From Parafannyhessea umbonata (lineage in GTDB: Bacteria > Actinomycetota > Coriobacteriia > Coriobacteriales > Atopobiaceae), in contig NZ_LT629759.1 of assembly GCF_900105025.1 (NCBI RefSeq), forward strand, positions 1,674,001-1,738,000: a stretch of DNA of 64,000 bases. Direction: 5' to 3'. A program made the position numbers and the translations under genes. Every line of letters starts with the position of its first letter. The first letter of the stretch is position 1. The notes below the pieces were generated by a model, which worked only from the letters and a program-made list of their open reading frames with translations, was not told the origin of the DNA and made no database searches. Shown here one piece after another: positions 25,353 to 33,861 of this stretch.

Positions 25353-27170
25353 CTAGAACATGAGCGTCATGCCAGCGGGAGCCTCCTTGTCCACGGCATC
25401 AGCCACGCCGTTGACGTCCGCGCGCAGCCACGCCGCCTCGCGCTCGGACGTGGCGGCGTCCGTGGCCCTCGCCTGCGCCAGGTGCACGGCCTCCCTGCGC
25501 ACCGCTTCCGGAAACTCCAGGTAGCGCCTGTAGCAGCTCAGCGCACGCACCGCGTCGCAGCTGCAGTACGCGGCATCGAAGCTCGCACGCTCCTCCAGGC
25601 CGCGCAGACCGCACACCTCCACGCGCCCAAAGAACAGCGTGTCCAGGTACGTCCATCCGTCGCGCATGCCAATGTCCGCAAAGCGCAGCAGGGCGCACAC
25701 GTAGCCCAGCGTCTGCCTCATACCCGGGTCGCGGTTCACGGCAAGGTAGCCGCTCACTGCCTCAAGCAGCAGCTCCGCCGCGTCCACGGACCGTGCGTCG
25801 CGCACGCGCCAGCGCTGGTAGTGCGCCAGACGCCTGGCCAAGAGCTCGCGTCCCTCCGCCGTCGCGGCCGCATCCGCCCAGCGCGCGCCCGCCATCGCTC
25901 CGTCCACGGCCGCGATCAGCCGCTCGTTCGGCTCGAACCTGCTTGCGCCCGCACCCGCGGTCACGCCCGCAACAGCAGGGCCGTCCTTCTCGCCCGCACC
26001 CGTCTTGCTAGGCGCGTCACCCGCGCCCGGCACGACGCCCGCGCCTTCCGCCACGCCCTCGTCAAAGCCAAACGCAAGGCACAGGCCGCCGTCCGCGTCC
26101 ACGTCCAGCGTCGCCACGTTGACGGAGTCGTCCGCGTGCAGGCGAACGGTCGCCTCTGCCTCAAAGTGGTTCGCCACCTGGTCGATCCTGCGCGCGCCCA
26201 GGCCGCTCTCATGCGCCTCGCGGGCAATCGCGTCCGCCGCCGCGTCGGAAATCCTGAACGCGCGTCCGGCCCCCAGCAGGTTGCTCACGCGACGCTCCAG
26301 GCTCCGCTCGGAGCCCTTCACGATCTGCCGCAGGCTTGCGAACGTCAGCGTCGGCACGCACACCACCGCGCCAAAGCGCCCCACAAACTCGGGCATGAAC
26401 CCCCAGCTCACAAGGTCCTGCAGGTTCATGCGCGCCCTCAGCTCGTCTGTGGTCAGGAGCCCCGGCGCCGCAGAGCCCGCGCCCGCAAGCTCGAGCCCAC
26501 TGCTCAGCAGGCGCTTCCGCACTATGCCCTCGATCCCCATGAACGCGCCGGCAAACACGTTCAGCACGCGCCCCGCGTCCAGGGTCACCTCGCGCTGGCC
26601 CTGGGCCTCCGGCGCCAGCTCCAGCGTCCCGCCATCCAGAAGCTTCAGGAAGTTGCCCTGGCTGTCAAAGCTCCGGCCGCCCTCGCGCGTCTTGCGCACC
26701 AGCTTGTCCGCCTCGTCCCAAAACGCGAGCACCGGCCGTCCGTCGCTTTTCTCCATCACGCCGGCCACGCGCCTCAGCTCGCTGCTCACGGAGTCGCCAA
26801 CCCATCCGGCGCCTGTGATGCCAGAGCAGTCTATGCTCACCAGCTCCAGCCCCATGACCTTCGCGACCACCTTCATGATGAAGCTCTTGCCGCTTGCCGT
26901 GCTGCCGCTCAGCATGAACGCGCACGCACGAGGCAGGTCCATGTCGTCCACGCCGCGGGCGCGCATCTCCATGCGCTGCAGGCACGAGTACGTCAGCCCC
27001 ACCACCTCGCGGAGCACGTCCTCCTGCCCCACCACGTAGCGCCGGCACTCCGCAAGCACCTCGTCGCGCGGTCTCGCCAGAATGGACTCGATCGCCTCCA
27101 CCGCCCCGGCGGAGTCTCCCGCCGCAGCGAAGCCGCCCGCGGCCGCAGTCCCAAATCGCACGTCCGACAT
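25353..27170 (-). CDS. ClpX-like AAA+ ATPase with a large unknown C-terminal domain
   Basis: 605 residues. About residues 40-330 match the ClpX/HslU AAA+ core: VVGQEDVLREV, Walker A SGSTASGKSF, WVGDSVSSELRR, Walker B PVLAFWDEADKL, and GFMPEFVGRF at sensor 2. No N-terminal zinc-binding domain of true ClpX is present. Residues after about 430 form an unfamiliar helical domain, following an Ala/Gly-rich linker that contains a copy of the dispersed repeat (25983-25995, encoding AGEKDG). Probably a specialised unfoldase or regulator rather than the ClpP partner. The start follows GGGAGG. Confidence 0.8.
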   Translation of the reverse strand: MSDVRFGTAAAGGFAAAGDSAGAVEAIESILARPRDEVLAECRRYVVGQEDVLREVVGLTYSCLQRMEMRARGVDDMDLPRACAFMLSGSTASGKSFIMKVVAKVMGLELVSIDCSGITGAGWVGDSVSSELRRVAGVMEKSDGRPVLAFWDEADKLVRKTREGGRSFDSQGNFLKLLDGGTLELAPEAQGQREVTLDAGRVLNVFAGAFMGIEGIVRKRLLSSGLELAGAGSAAPGLLTTDELRARMNLQDLVSWGFMPEFVGRFGAVVCVPTLTFASLRQIVKGSERSLERRVSNLLGAGRAFRISDAAADAIAREAHESGLGARRIDQVANHFEAEATVRLHADDSVNVATLDVDADGGLCLAFGFDEGVAEGAGVVPGAGDAPSKTGAGEKDGPAVAGVTAGAGASRFEPNERLIAAVDGAMAGARWADAAATAEGRELLARRLAHYQRWRVRDARSVDAAELLLEAVSGYLAVNRDPGMRQTLGYVCALLRFADIGMRDGWTYLDTLFFGRVEVCGLRGLEERASFDAAYCSCDAVRALSCYRRYLEFPEAVRREAVHLAQARATDAATSEREAAWLRADVNGVADAVDKEAPAGMTLMF

Positions 27171-27251
27171 AACGCAAGCCTCCCAGCCCGGCGCACCCGC
27201 GCCGTCCAGGAAAGATTATGCCCCTGCCGCGCCATCCCAAGCGCCTCGCCT

Positions 27252-27264
27252 GGGCGAGAAGAAC
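27252..27264 (+). repeat. GGGCGAGAAGAAC dispersed repeat in a divergent promoter
   Basis: An intergenic copy between the divergent ClpX-like and HNH genes, followed by the CGCCCCCTTGGC extension. It ends 19 bases before a TATAGT -10 element (27284-27289), so it covers the -35 position of the HNH gene promoter. Confidence 0.75.
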
Positions 27265-27283
27265 CCGCCCCCTTGGCCGCGAA

Positions 27284-27301
27284 TATAGTACTCTGGTCGC
27301 A
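27284..27301 (+). promoter_or_regulatory. promoter of HNH gene giving a likely leaderless mRNA
   Basis: TATAGT at 27284-27289 is only 11 bases before ATG 27301, and no Shine-Dalgarno sequence is visible. Transcription would begin at or next to the start codon. Confidence 0.5.
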
Positions 27302-28350
27302 TGATGAGTGAGCCCTTCATACTTGACTGCGACGTGTACGCCCTCTCGCTTGAGCGCGCGAGCGGCCTCGTCCCTCCCGAGTTCCTTTCGGCATACCAGA
27401 GGTTCATCGACTACGAGGGACGCCAGATCCCTCGTCTTCCGCGCGGGGAAGAGGAAATGGCACGCGGCCTTGACGTCAAGCTTGCGTCACAGCGAGGCAT
27501 TCACTCCCCCAACTACGACTCCCTTCCATCCCTCGGGGCAGGCAAGCGCAAGTATGCGCTGTCAATCCACTCGGAGGGCCAGACATACTACGACGACAAG
27601 GACGTCGTTACGCGGCCGGATGGAACGTGGATCCTCGACTACAAGGCTCACCGTCCAGCCGATGGCAAGAAACCAACGGATCAGTCCACGTCATACCTCA
27701 TGAACAATCTGGACGACGGCGTACCAGTCGGCGTAATGATCCGAAACAAATCCGGATACGCTGTCCTCGGCCTCGCATTCGTCGAGCAGTACAACACCGA
27801 GACTGATTCCTTCACCATCCACGGCCCCGTGAACGCTCAGACGGAGGCCGACCGCAAGTTCTATCTGATAAGGGACTCAGACCTCACGCAAGAGGAGCGT
27901 CAGGAGCTCGACCGTCTAAAAGCGCAGATTACCGCCGAGAGGGACGACCGCATCCGTCGCTTCGTCACCTCGGTCGTACGTCAACGTCAGGACTCGTTTC
28001 GCAAGGCACTTCTCGAAGCCTACAACGGCACGTGCCCGGTCACTCATGCGGATGTGAACGAGGCGCTACAGGCGGCACATATCGACCGGTATCGAGGCTC
28101 TAACTCGCAAGTTGTCAGCAACGGCGTCCTCTTGCGCGCCGACATACATAGTCTGTACGACGCAAACCTGCTTTCTATCGAACCAGAGACTCACATCCTC
28201 CGACTCTCTCATCGTCTGGACTCCTCTGCATATCGAGCATTCGCCAATGAGCAGCTCAAGATGCCCACGGGCAAGGCCGCCCCTGACGACGAGCTTTTGG
28301 AAATGCAATACAAGCGCTTTCTGGCCGCTCAGAAGAGCATGGCGTCTTAG
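27301..28350 (+). CDS. HNH endonuclease with SRA/YDG-like N-terminal domain
   Basis: 349 residues. The C-terminal HNH_2-type nuclease reads GTCPVTHADVNEALQAAHID, then NGVLLRADIHSLYDANLL, giving the His-Asn-His metal site. The N-terminal half (GIHSPNYDSLP, YALSIHSEGQTYYDDKDVV, DGVPVGVMIR, YAVLGLAFVEQYN) resembles the modified-base-reading domains of McrA/SRA-HNH proteins, which would make it a modification-dependent (type IV-like) nuclease; that part is inference. The gene is less GC-rich and uses a wider codon set than its neighbours. Its stop overlaps the stop of the convergent helicase gene by three bases. Confidence 0.82.
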   Translation: MMSEPFILDCDVYALSLERASGLVPPEFLSAYQRFIDYEGRQIPRLPRGEEEMARGLDVKLASQRGIHSPNYDSLPSLGAGKRKYALSIHSEGQTYYDDKDVVTRPDGTWILDYKAHRPADGKKPTDQSTSYLMNNLDDGVPVGVMIRNKSGYAVLGLAFVEQYNTETDSFTIHGPVNAQTEADRKFYLIRDSDLTQEERQELDRLKAQITAERDDRIRRFVTSVVRQRQDSFRKALLEAYNGTCPVTHADVNEALQAAHIDRYRGSNSQVVSNGVLLRADIHSLYDANLLSIEPETHILRLSHRLDSSAYRAFANEQLKMPTGKAAPDDELLEMQYKRFLAAQKSMAS

Positions 28351-31300
28351 CTTGCGAGCCTGCTTGTCTTCCGCAGGAACTTCGTTGGCATAGGCCTTTC
28401 GAGATGCCAGACGATGCTCATCGGCCTCGAACCCTCGTGCGAGACATAGTCGACCATCCCCAGGAACGTAAACGGCGCCGTACCGGCAGCATCCTTCTTG
28501 AACTCCCTCACAAAGAGAAGGACCTTCGACCCTCTCTCACCATGATGTATATAGCGCTGGCCGGTCTTGCTTGTATCGCTTGTACTGCTTTGGCTCTGCC
28601 AGTGGAATAGGCTCTCGCTAATGGAGTAGTCCTCGTACATGGTCGATGGCGAGTAGTCTTTCTCCGACTTGTTCAACGTATTGAGGAGCACGTCGCAGCG
28701 CTTTTCTGGCAACCACTTGACTCCAAGTCCCCACATACCCTTTAGATTGAGGTGGTCAAGCCCAACGAGTATCTGGTTGCTTGTATATTGGCAATGAAGA
28801 TCGAGGGGACACTCGAAGCCAGGGTTCACCGGCTCGTCAATGAAGTCGATGTGGTCGAGGTTGAAACGCAGAAGTTCGCAGATCTCCGCAAACATGGTCT
28901 CGTTTCTCAGAAGTCTCCTCAGATCCTCAACCGTCTCCTCTCGAAGCTCTGACTCAGTCGAATTCGGCAGAAGAGTGACCTGAAACATTCTCAGCCAGCT
29001 CATCTCCAACTCTCCAAAGTCACTTTTTCCCTCGGAAATCTGCGGCAGCGCTCGCAGCAGGAACCTGATCCAGCGTCGAGAGTCAATGGAGCAGATGCGC
29101 GCCAAGGCCTTTGTCAAAAGTTCCTCGTCCGGATCGAAGAAGTCGTTCTTCTCACCTGCCTCCACGCACAGCCGAGAAAAGCTGTACTTGCCGAATAGCA
29201 TCTTGTGGTCGACCCCCGTCGACGCAAGAAAGTTGGAAAGCGTGAGATCAAGGCCCGTATCCTCGGTGAAGGTGGAGATCCGGCTCACGAGACCGAACTT
29301 CATGCCATAGGATTGGCTCACGTTCTTTAGGACGAACTCTGCCGCGACCTTCTCGAGGTGTATGTAGCACCCCTTCGGCACAGACGAAAAGCCTTCTTTG
29401 ATCTCTCGATTCATTGGCTTGTGCGTGTTCGAAAGCAGAGCGGAGAACTTGGATTCGAAGTCGTAGTGTTTGTTCTGCTGGCCAATGAAATCCAAGACCG
29501 TGAGGCAATCCTTACCCTCAGAGAGCCTGAGGCCTCGTCCGAGCTGCTGCAGGAACACCGTGAGAGATTCCGTCGGACGGAGGAACAGCACCGTGTTGAC
29601 CTCGGGGATGTCAACGCCTTCGTTGTAGACGTCTACCGTGAAGACGAACTTGATCTCGCCCGTCGCGAGTTGCCGCCTTGCTGCGTTACGCTTGTCCTCC
29701 GGCGTCTGCCCCGTAACAGAGACGGAACTTATCCCATGGTCGTTGAACTGCTTCGCCATGAAGTTGGCGTGCTTGACTGAGACGCAGAATCCGATGCCTC
29801 GCACGGATTCGAGGTCCGTCACGTATCTGTCCAGCGACCGGATAATATGCTCGGCACGTCGTCTTGCCTGATGCTCCTGATACACATACACGTCTTCGAG
29901 CTGGGAAGTTTCGTAACCACCACGCGACCACTTCAGCTGGCTCAGATCGACCTCGTCTGTAACGCCAAAGTACTGGAACGGGCAGAGCAGCTTCCGATCA
30001 ATAGCCTCTGGCAGTCTGATCTCGGCGGCGATCCTGTTGTCGAACCACGGCAGAACGCTCTTGCCATCCATTCGCTCTGGGGTACCCGTGAGGCCCAGCA
30101 GCACCTTTGGCGAGAAGTGCTCCAGTAGCCGTTGGTACGATGGCGCGGGAGCATGATGGAACTCGTCCACCACAATGTAGTCGTAGTAGGTCGGGTCAAG
30201 CGAGCCCGTTAGTCCCCTCGAATTGATAGACTGCACCGACGCAAAAAGATGGTCGAAGCTCTCTGGAGTGTAGGACCCAACGAGGAGGTCGCCGAAGTTC
30301 GCATCGCGGAGAACACTGCGATAGGTCGCAAGAGCCTGCTTAAGGATCTCCTCGCGATGCGCCGCAAACAGCATACGCGCTGGCTTGCCATCGTTGTAAC
30401 GGGCGCAGAACTCCCTGTAGTCAAATGCCGATATGACCGTCTTTCCCGTGCCCGTTGCGGCAATAACAAGGTTTCGCCAGTGATCACCAACCTCGCGCTC
30501 TGCACGGAGCCGGTCGAGGATCTCGCGTTGGAACGGGTACGGTCTGAGATCAAAGAAGTAAACAAGGTCGCTTGGGGTCTTGTCTCCACGCTCCCGCTTT
30601 ACGGCTTCCACAAAGCGATCGTGCTGACTCTTGTCGTAGGGCTCAAAGTCGTTTGACTCCCAATATGACTCGAACGTCGCGCGTATCTTCGCCATCGTGT
30701 CAGGCAGCTCTCGCTGGGCAACCTTCACATTCCACTCGAGACCGCTCGTAATGGCAGGGTTAGACAGATTGGATGAGCCCACGTAAGCGGTCGTGAAGCC
30801 CGTCTTGCGATAGAACACATATGCCTTCGCGTGTAAGCGAGTGCCCCTTGTGTCGTACGATACTTTCACCTCCGCGTTGGGAAGCTCGCTCAGTTCGTCG
30901 ATAGCCTTAACGTCGGTTGCACCTATATATGACGTTGTAATTACTCTGAGTTTGCCGCCCCTTTCGGAGAACTCCCTAAGCTCTGGCAAGATGATGCGAA
31001 GTCCCGGCCACTTGATAAATGAGACGAGCATGTCGATTCGATCCGCCGAGGCAATCTCTTTCTTGAGCTCGGACCCCATTGATGGCTCATGCCTGGATCC
31101 CGTGAAGAGAGAGCTCTGTGACATTGGGGTCTCTGGACGCAGGGTGTCACGTTCGCTCTTCCCACGAATCTGGTGCACCACCTTTGGGACAAGGTAGAGC
31201 AGCTGGTGGGAATCACCCACAAGATCACTCGGCGAATCTAAGGCTCCGATCATCTTGTTGGTGAGCTGTATTTGGTTCTCGAGCGAGTCCTTGCCAGACT

Positions 31301-31475
31301 CGCTGATCCTTGCGAGGGCACTCTCGGCAACCTCAGCGACATATTCAGCAAGGATCTTCGGCGCTTCCGCATCGTCGATTTTGCGAAGCTCGGAGACAAG
31401 CTCATCCTTCTCGGACTCGAGCTCGTCTTTCAGTTCCCTGCTGATAGTTTGCTCATACAGACCCGGCTCCAGCAT
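28347..31475 (-). CDS. PLD-domain, DEAD/DEAH helicase and DUF3427 fusion protein
   Basis: 1042 residues in three parts. A phospholipase-D-like domain (about 130-300) carries RLHAKAYVF and AYVGSSNLSNP. The superfamily-2 helicase (about 330-720) has Walker A IAATGTGKTV, VVDEFHHAP, LLGLTGTPERMDG, VYNEGVDIPEVN and the arginine-finger motif QQLGRGLRLSEGK. A C-terminal DUF3427-type region follows (about 780-1040). Such fusions are found sporadically in defence islands. Codon use and lower GC mark it as acquired together with the convergent HNH gene. ATG 31475 follows GGGATGGGGG. It probably processes foreign or damaged DNA. Confidence 0.9.
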   Translation of the reverse strand: MLEPGLYEQTISRELKDELESEKDELVSELRKIDDAEAPKILAEYVAEVAESALARISESGKDSLENQIQLTNKMIGALDSPSDLVGDSHQLLYLVPKVVHQIRGKSERDTLRPETPMSQSSLFTGSRHEPSMGSELKKEIASADRIDMLVSFIKWPGLRIILPELREFSERGGKLRVITTSYIGATDVKAIDELSELPNAEVKVSYDTRGTRLHAKAYVFYRKTGFTTAYVGSSNLSNPAITSGLEWNVKVAQRELPDTMAKIRATFESYWESNDFEPYDKSQHDRFVEAVKRERGDKTPSDLVYFFDLRPYPFQREILDRLRAEREVGDHWRNLVIAATGTGKTVISAFDYREFCARYNDGKPARMLFAAHREEILKQALATYRSVLRDANFGDLLVGSYTPESFDHLFASVQSINSRGLTGSLDPTYYDYIVVDEFHHAPAPSYQRLLEHFSPKVLLGLTGTPERMDGKSVLPWFDNRIAAEIRLPEAIDRKLLCPFQYFGVTDEVDLSQLKWSRGGYETSQLEDVYVYQEHQARRRAEHIIRSLDRYVTDLESVRGIGFCVSVKHANFMAKQFNDHGISSVSVTGQTPEDKRNAARRQLATGEIKFVFTVDVYNEGVDIPEVNTVLFLRPTESLTVFLQQLGRGLRLSEGKDCLTVLDFIGQQNKHYDFESKFSALLSNTHKPMNREIKEGFSSVPKGCYIHLEKVAAEFVLKNVSQSYGMKFGLVSRISTFTEDTGLDLTLSNFLASTGVDHKMLFGKYSFSRLCVEAGEKNDFFDPDEELLTKALARICSIDSRRWIRFLLRALPQISEGKSDFGELEMSWLRMFQVTLLPNSTESELREETVEDLRRLLRNETMFAEICELLRFNLDHIDFIDEPVNPGFECPLDLHCQYTSNQILVGLDHLNLKGMWGLGVKWLPEKRCDVLLNTLNKSEKDYSPSTMYEDYSISESLFHWQSQSSTSDTSKTGQRYIHHGERGSKVLLFVREFKKDAAGTAPFTFLGMVDYVSHEGSRPMSIVWHLERPMPTKFLRKTSRLAS

Positions 31476-31577
31476 TACGCCCCCATCCCTTGCGCCAATC
31501 TGCACCAGGATCGCGCACGAGCCTCCTGCGTGCAAATCGAAAACCGGGAGCGGGAGACAAGCAATCCAGGTACGCAC

Positions 31578-31590
31578 GTTCTTCTCGCCC
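31578..31590 (-). repeat. GGGCGAGAAGAAC dispersed repeat upstream of helicase gene
   Basis: An intergenic copy about 100 bp upstream of the helicase start and oriented with that gene. Nothing else is recognised between 31476 and 31676. Confidence 0.7.
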
Positions 31591-31676
31591 GGCGCACGGT
31601 GGCGAGGACGGCGGCACGTGCAATGAAGTACCTGGTACGCAGGTTGCGGCTGTCTTGCAGGCTGAGCGCGTAGCGA

Positions 31677-32504
31677 CTATCGCAGCCAGTCCAGGATCGC
31701 GGCGGAAACCTCACCGGGGTAGTCGCGCGGTCCGTTGTGGCCGCCCGGCATGACGGCGGACGTTGCGCCAAGGCCCTGGCACAAAAAGTCCAGGTTGCGC
31801 GCGTGGTAGGTGGCGTCGCTCTGGCGGCCGATGCACAAAAGGACAGGCACGCCGGAGCCATGGATGGCGTCGTAGTCCGGCGCGTAGTCGAACGCCCAGG
31901 TCTCGCGGGAGAAGCTCGTCTGCATGTTGCGCTCGCGGCATTGCAGCTCGCGCTCGGAGTACGGCACGACGGGCTCGCCAATGGACTCGCGCTGGGTGGT
32001 GAGGTAGAGCGCCGTGCTGGAGCGATGCCTTGCAAGTGCCTTGCGGGCGCGCTCGATGTTGGCGAAGACCTCGTCGTCGGGGTCCAGGCCGCAAAAGATG
32101 GGCGGCTCATACGCCACCAGCCTGCGGAAGAGCCGCGGCGCGCGCTCCAGCAGCCGGAGCGCCACCACGGCGCCAAGGCTGTGCGCGACGACGTCTGCCC
32201 GGCCGCCCGCCGCGCGAATTACGGATGCCAGGTCGCGCGCCTGCGCGTCGAGCGACCAGTCGCCGTCCAGTGCGTCCGCGCTTTGACCGCAGCCACGACG
32301 GTCGTAGGCGACGATGCGCCGCGCCGGCGCGCACGCAGCGAAGCTGTCATAAAAGCTGGAATCAACGCCCGCGCCGTGCACCAACACCAGGGGAAGGCCG
32401 TCCGGCCGCGGTGGCACAACGTTGCGCACGAACAACCGGGAGGAGGGGCCATGCTCCCCCGTCACCTGCAGCGGCGTGTCCGTGTGCTGCGGATCTTTGG
32501 CCAT
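31677..32504 (-). CDS. alpha/beta hydrolase
   Basis: A 275-residue serine hydrolase of the epoxide-hydrolase/haloperoxidase-like group. LVLVHGAGVDSSFYDS carries the oxyanion loop, DRRGCGQS a typical turn, VAHSLGAVVAL the nucleophile Ser, and GGHNGPRDYP near the C-terminus the His. AGAGGAAGG lies before ATG 32504. Divergent from the HD-domain gene. Substrate unknown. Confidence 0.87.
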   Translation of the reverse strand: MAKDPQHTDTPLQVTGEHGPSSRLFVRNVVPPRPDGLPLVLVHGAGVDSSFYDSFAACAPARRIVAYDRRGCGQSADALDGDWSLDAQARDLASVIRAAGGRADVVAHSLGAVVALRLLERAPRLFRRLVAYEPPIFCGLDPDDEVFANIERARKALARHRSSTALYLTTQRESIGEPVVPYSERELQCRERNMQTSFSRETWAFDYAPDYDAIHGSGVPVLLCIGRQSDATYHARNLDFLCQGLGATSAVMPGGHNGPRDYPGEVSAAILDWLR

Positions 32505-32722
32505 GGCAGAACCTTCCTCTTGCGCGGAGCGCGTGCGCAGGACATGGTAGCACCGCGGCGCCGGTGCGGCGCAACAAGAAGGTGGCGCGGCGGTTACACA
32601 TGCCTTACAAGGCGGTCGCGCACGCGCGGGCGCGCGGCGAGGCCGTCATACTGACAAGGGACACACAACCGCAGCCGGCCGGCGCACAAGGCACGGCCAG
32701 ACGCCGCAGACAAGGAGGGCGC

Positions 32723-33220
32723 ATGCTCACGGGAGAGGCAATAGCCAAGATGGTGGACTTCTCGGCGGGAAACCTGCACGACGTTGACCACCTGCTACAT
32801 GTGTTTGGCCTGGCAAAGGCCATTGCGGAGGGCGAGGGGCTCGACGCGGAGACCCTGCACGTGATAGAGCTTGCGGCCGTGGTGCACGACATCGCGTGCC
32901 CGCTGTGCCGCAAGAAGTACGGCTCCGCACCCGGCAAGCTGCAAGAGAAGGAGTCCGCGCCGCTCGTGAGGGAGTTCTTTGCGGGAACGGACGAGCCGCA
33001 AGAGACCGTGGAGCGCATTGCGTGGGTCGTGTCGCACCACCACACGTACGAGCCGGTGGAGGGCGCGGTGCACCGGGTGATCCTGGAGGCGGACTGGCTG
33101 GTCAACACGTCCGAGGGCGTGCGCGACGGCAGGCCTGCGCCCACGAGGCCAGCGCCGTTTTTTGCCACGAGGACCGGGCTTGCGCTGTTTGCGGCGATGT
33201 TTCCGCCCGTGGCGCAGTAG
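32723..33220 (+). CDS. HD-domain phosphohydrolase-like protein
   Basis: 165 residues with the HD-superfamily metal pattern: HDVDHLLHVFGLA near residue 19, VVHDIACP near residue 53, then SHHHTYE and EADWLVN. Such proteins are metal-dependent phosphohydrolases for nucleotides or unknown small molecules. AAGGAGG precedes ATG 32723. Its C-terminus (GLALFAAMFPP) resembles the common hypothetical HD proteins of Firmicutes and Coriobacteriia. Confidence 0.87.
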   Translation: MLTGEAIAKMVDFSAGNLHDVDHLLHVFGLAKAIAEGEGLDAETLHVIELAAVVHDIACPLCRKKYGSAPGKLQEKESAPLVREFFAGTDEPQETVERIAWVVSHHHTYEPVEGAVHRVILEADWLVNTSEGVRDGRPAPTRPAPFFATRTGLALFAAMFPPVAQ

Positions 33221-33294
33221 CGGCGCACGGCACACGCGACGAGACGGAGACGGCGCCGCCGCCCGTGGCGCCCACGCGTGAAGCTCGCATTTAT

Positions 33295-33306
33295 TTGACA
33301 TATCAA
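33295..33306. promoter_or_regulatory. MarR operator 1, TTGACATATCAA
   Basis: A perfect 12-bp palindrome in the promoter of the marR-ABC operon and the first of three near-identical sites. Its left half is a consensus -35 hexamer, TTGACA. Confidence 0.75.
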
Positions 33307-33308
33307 CC

Positions 33309-33320
33309 TTGACACGTCAA
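33309..33320. promoter_or_regulatory. MarR operator 2, TTGACACGTCAA
   Basis: Near-palindromic 12-mer 14 bp downstream of the first. TTGACA here, 16 bases before TAGGCT (33331-33336), is the best candidate promoter, so binding would block RNA polymerase. Confidence 0.75.
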
Positions 33321-33352
33321 CCGATGAGAGTAGGCTAGCTGCCGACAAAAGG

Positions 33353-33364
33353 TTGACATGTCAA
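33353..33364. promoter_or_regulatory. MarR operator 3, TTGACATGTCAA
   Basis: A perfect 12-bp palindrome just upstream of the AAGGAG ribosome-binding site of the MarR gene. A repressor here would act as a roadblock downstream of the promoter. Confidence 0.75.
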
Positions 33365-33375
33365 GGAGACGCACT

Positions 33376-33861
33376 ATGCAACAGCGCAGCGACGCGCCGG
33401 CAGAGGGACGCTCCCTCAGCGACGCGCACATGATGCTCTATCGCGCGTTCCACGCGCAGACAAACTTCCTGCGGCCGCGGATGGCCAAGATCGGCCTGGG
33501 GCCCGGCCAGCCCAAGATACTGGGCTACCTTGGGGTGAACGGCCCGTGCAGCCAGCGGACCCTTGCGGAGTACTTCGAGCTTGACCCCGCGGCCGTCAGC
33601 CGCATGCTCGCCTCGCTCAACCAGAGCGGCTTCGTGCGCATGACGCAGGGAGAAGATCGTCGCACCAGGCTTGCGGAGGTCACCGGGGAGGGCAGGGCCG
33701 CCCTGGCCGAGTGGGATCGGTGCTGCGACGAGGAGGGCGCGACCATGCTCGCGGGCTTCTCGCCCGACGAGGTGGCCCAACTGCAGGACTACCTCACGCG
33801 CATCCACGCGAACCTGCGACGCGCGAACCGCGCCACCGCCCCGGACGGGGAGGCGCTGTGA
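33376..33861 (+). CDS. MarR-family regulator of the adjacent ABC exporter pair
   Basis: A 161-residue winged-helix repressor: LGPGQPKILGYLGVNGPCSQRTLAEYFELDPAAVSRMLASLNQSGFVRM is the DNA-binding core and GEDRRTRLAEVT the wing. ATG 33376 follows AAGGAG; an ATG six codons earlier lies inside operator 3 and is less likely. The stop overlaps the next start (TGATG), and the two following genes form an exporter pair. Three TTGAC(A)N2TCAA palindromes upstream indicate autoregulation. The inducer is probably a compound the pump exports. Confidence 0.9.
   Translation: MQQRSDAPAEGRSLSDAHMMLYRAFHAQTNFLRPRMAKIGLGPGQPKILGYLGVNGPCSQRTLAEYFELDPAAVSRMLASLNQSGFVRMTQGEDRRTRLAEVTGEGRAALAEWDRCCDEEGATMLAGFSPDEVAQLQDYLTRIHANLRRANRATAPDGEAL

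Noticed and set aside
29145-29160. CGTTCTTCTCACCTGCC in the helicase gene as a repeat copy
   Set aside because: One mismatch in the core and no matching flanks; left out of the count.
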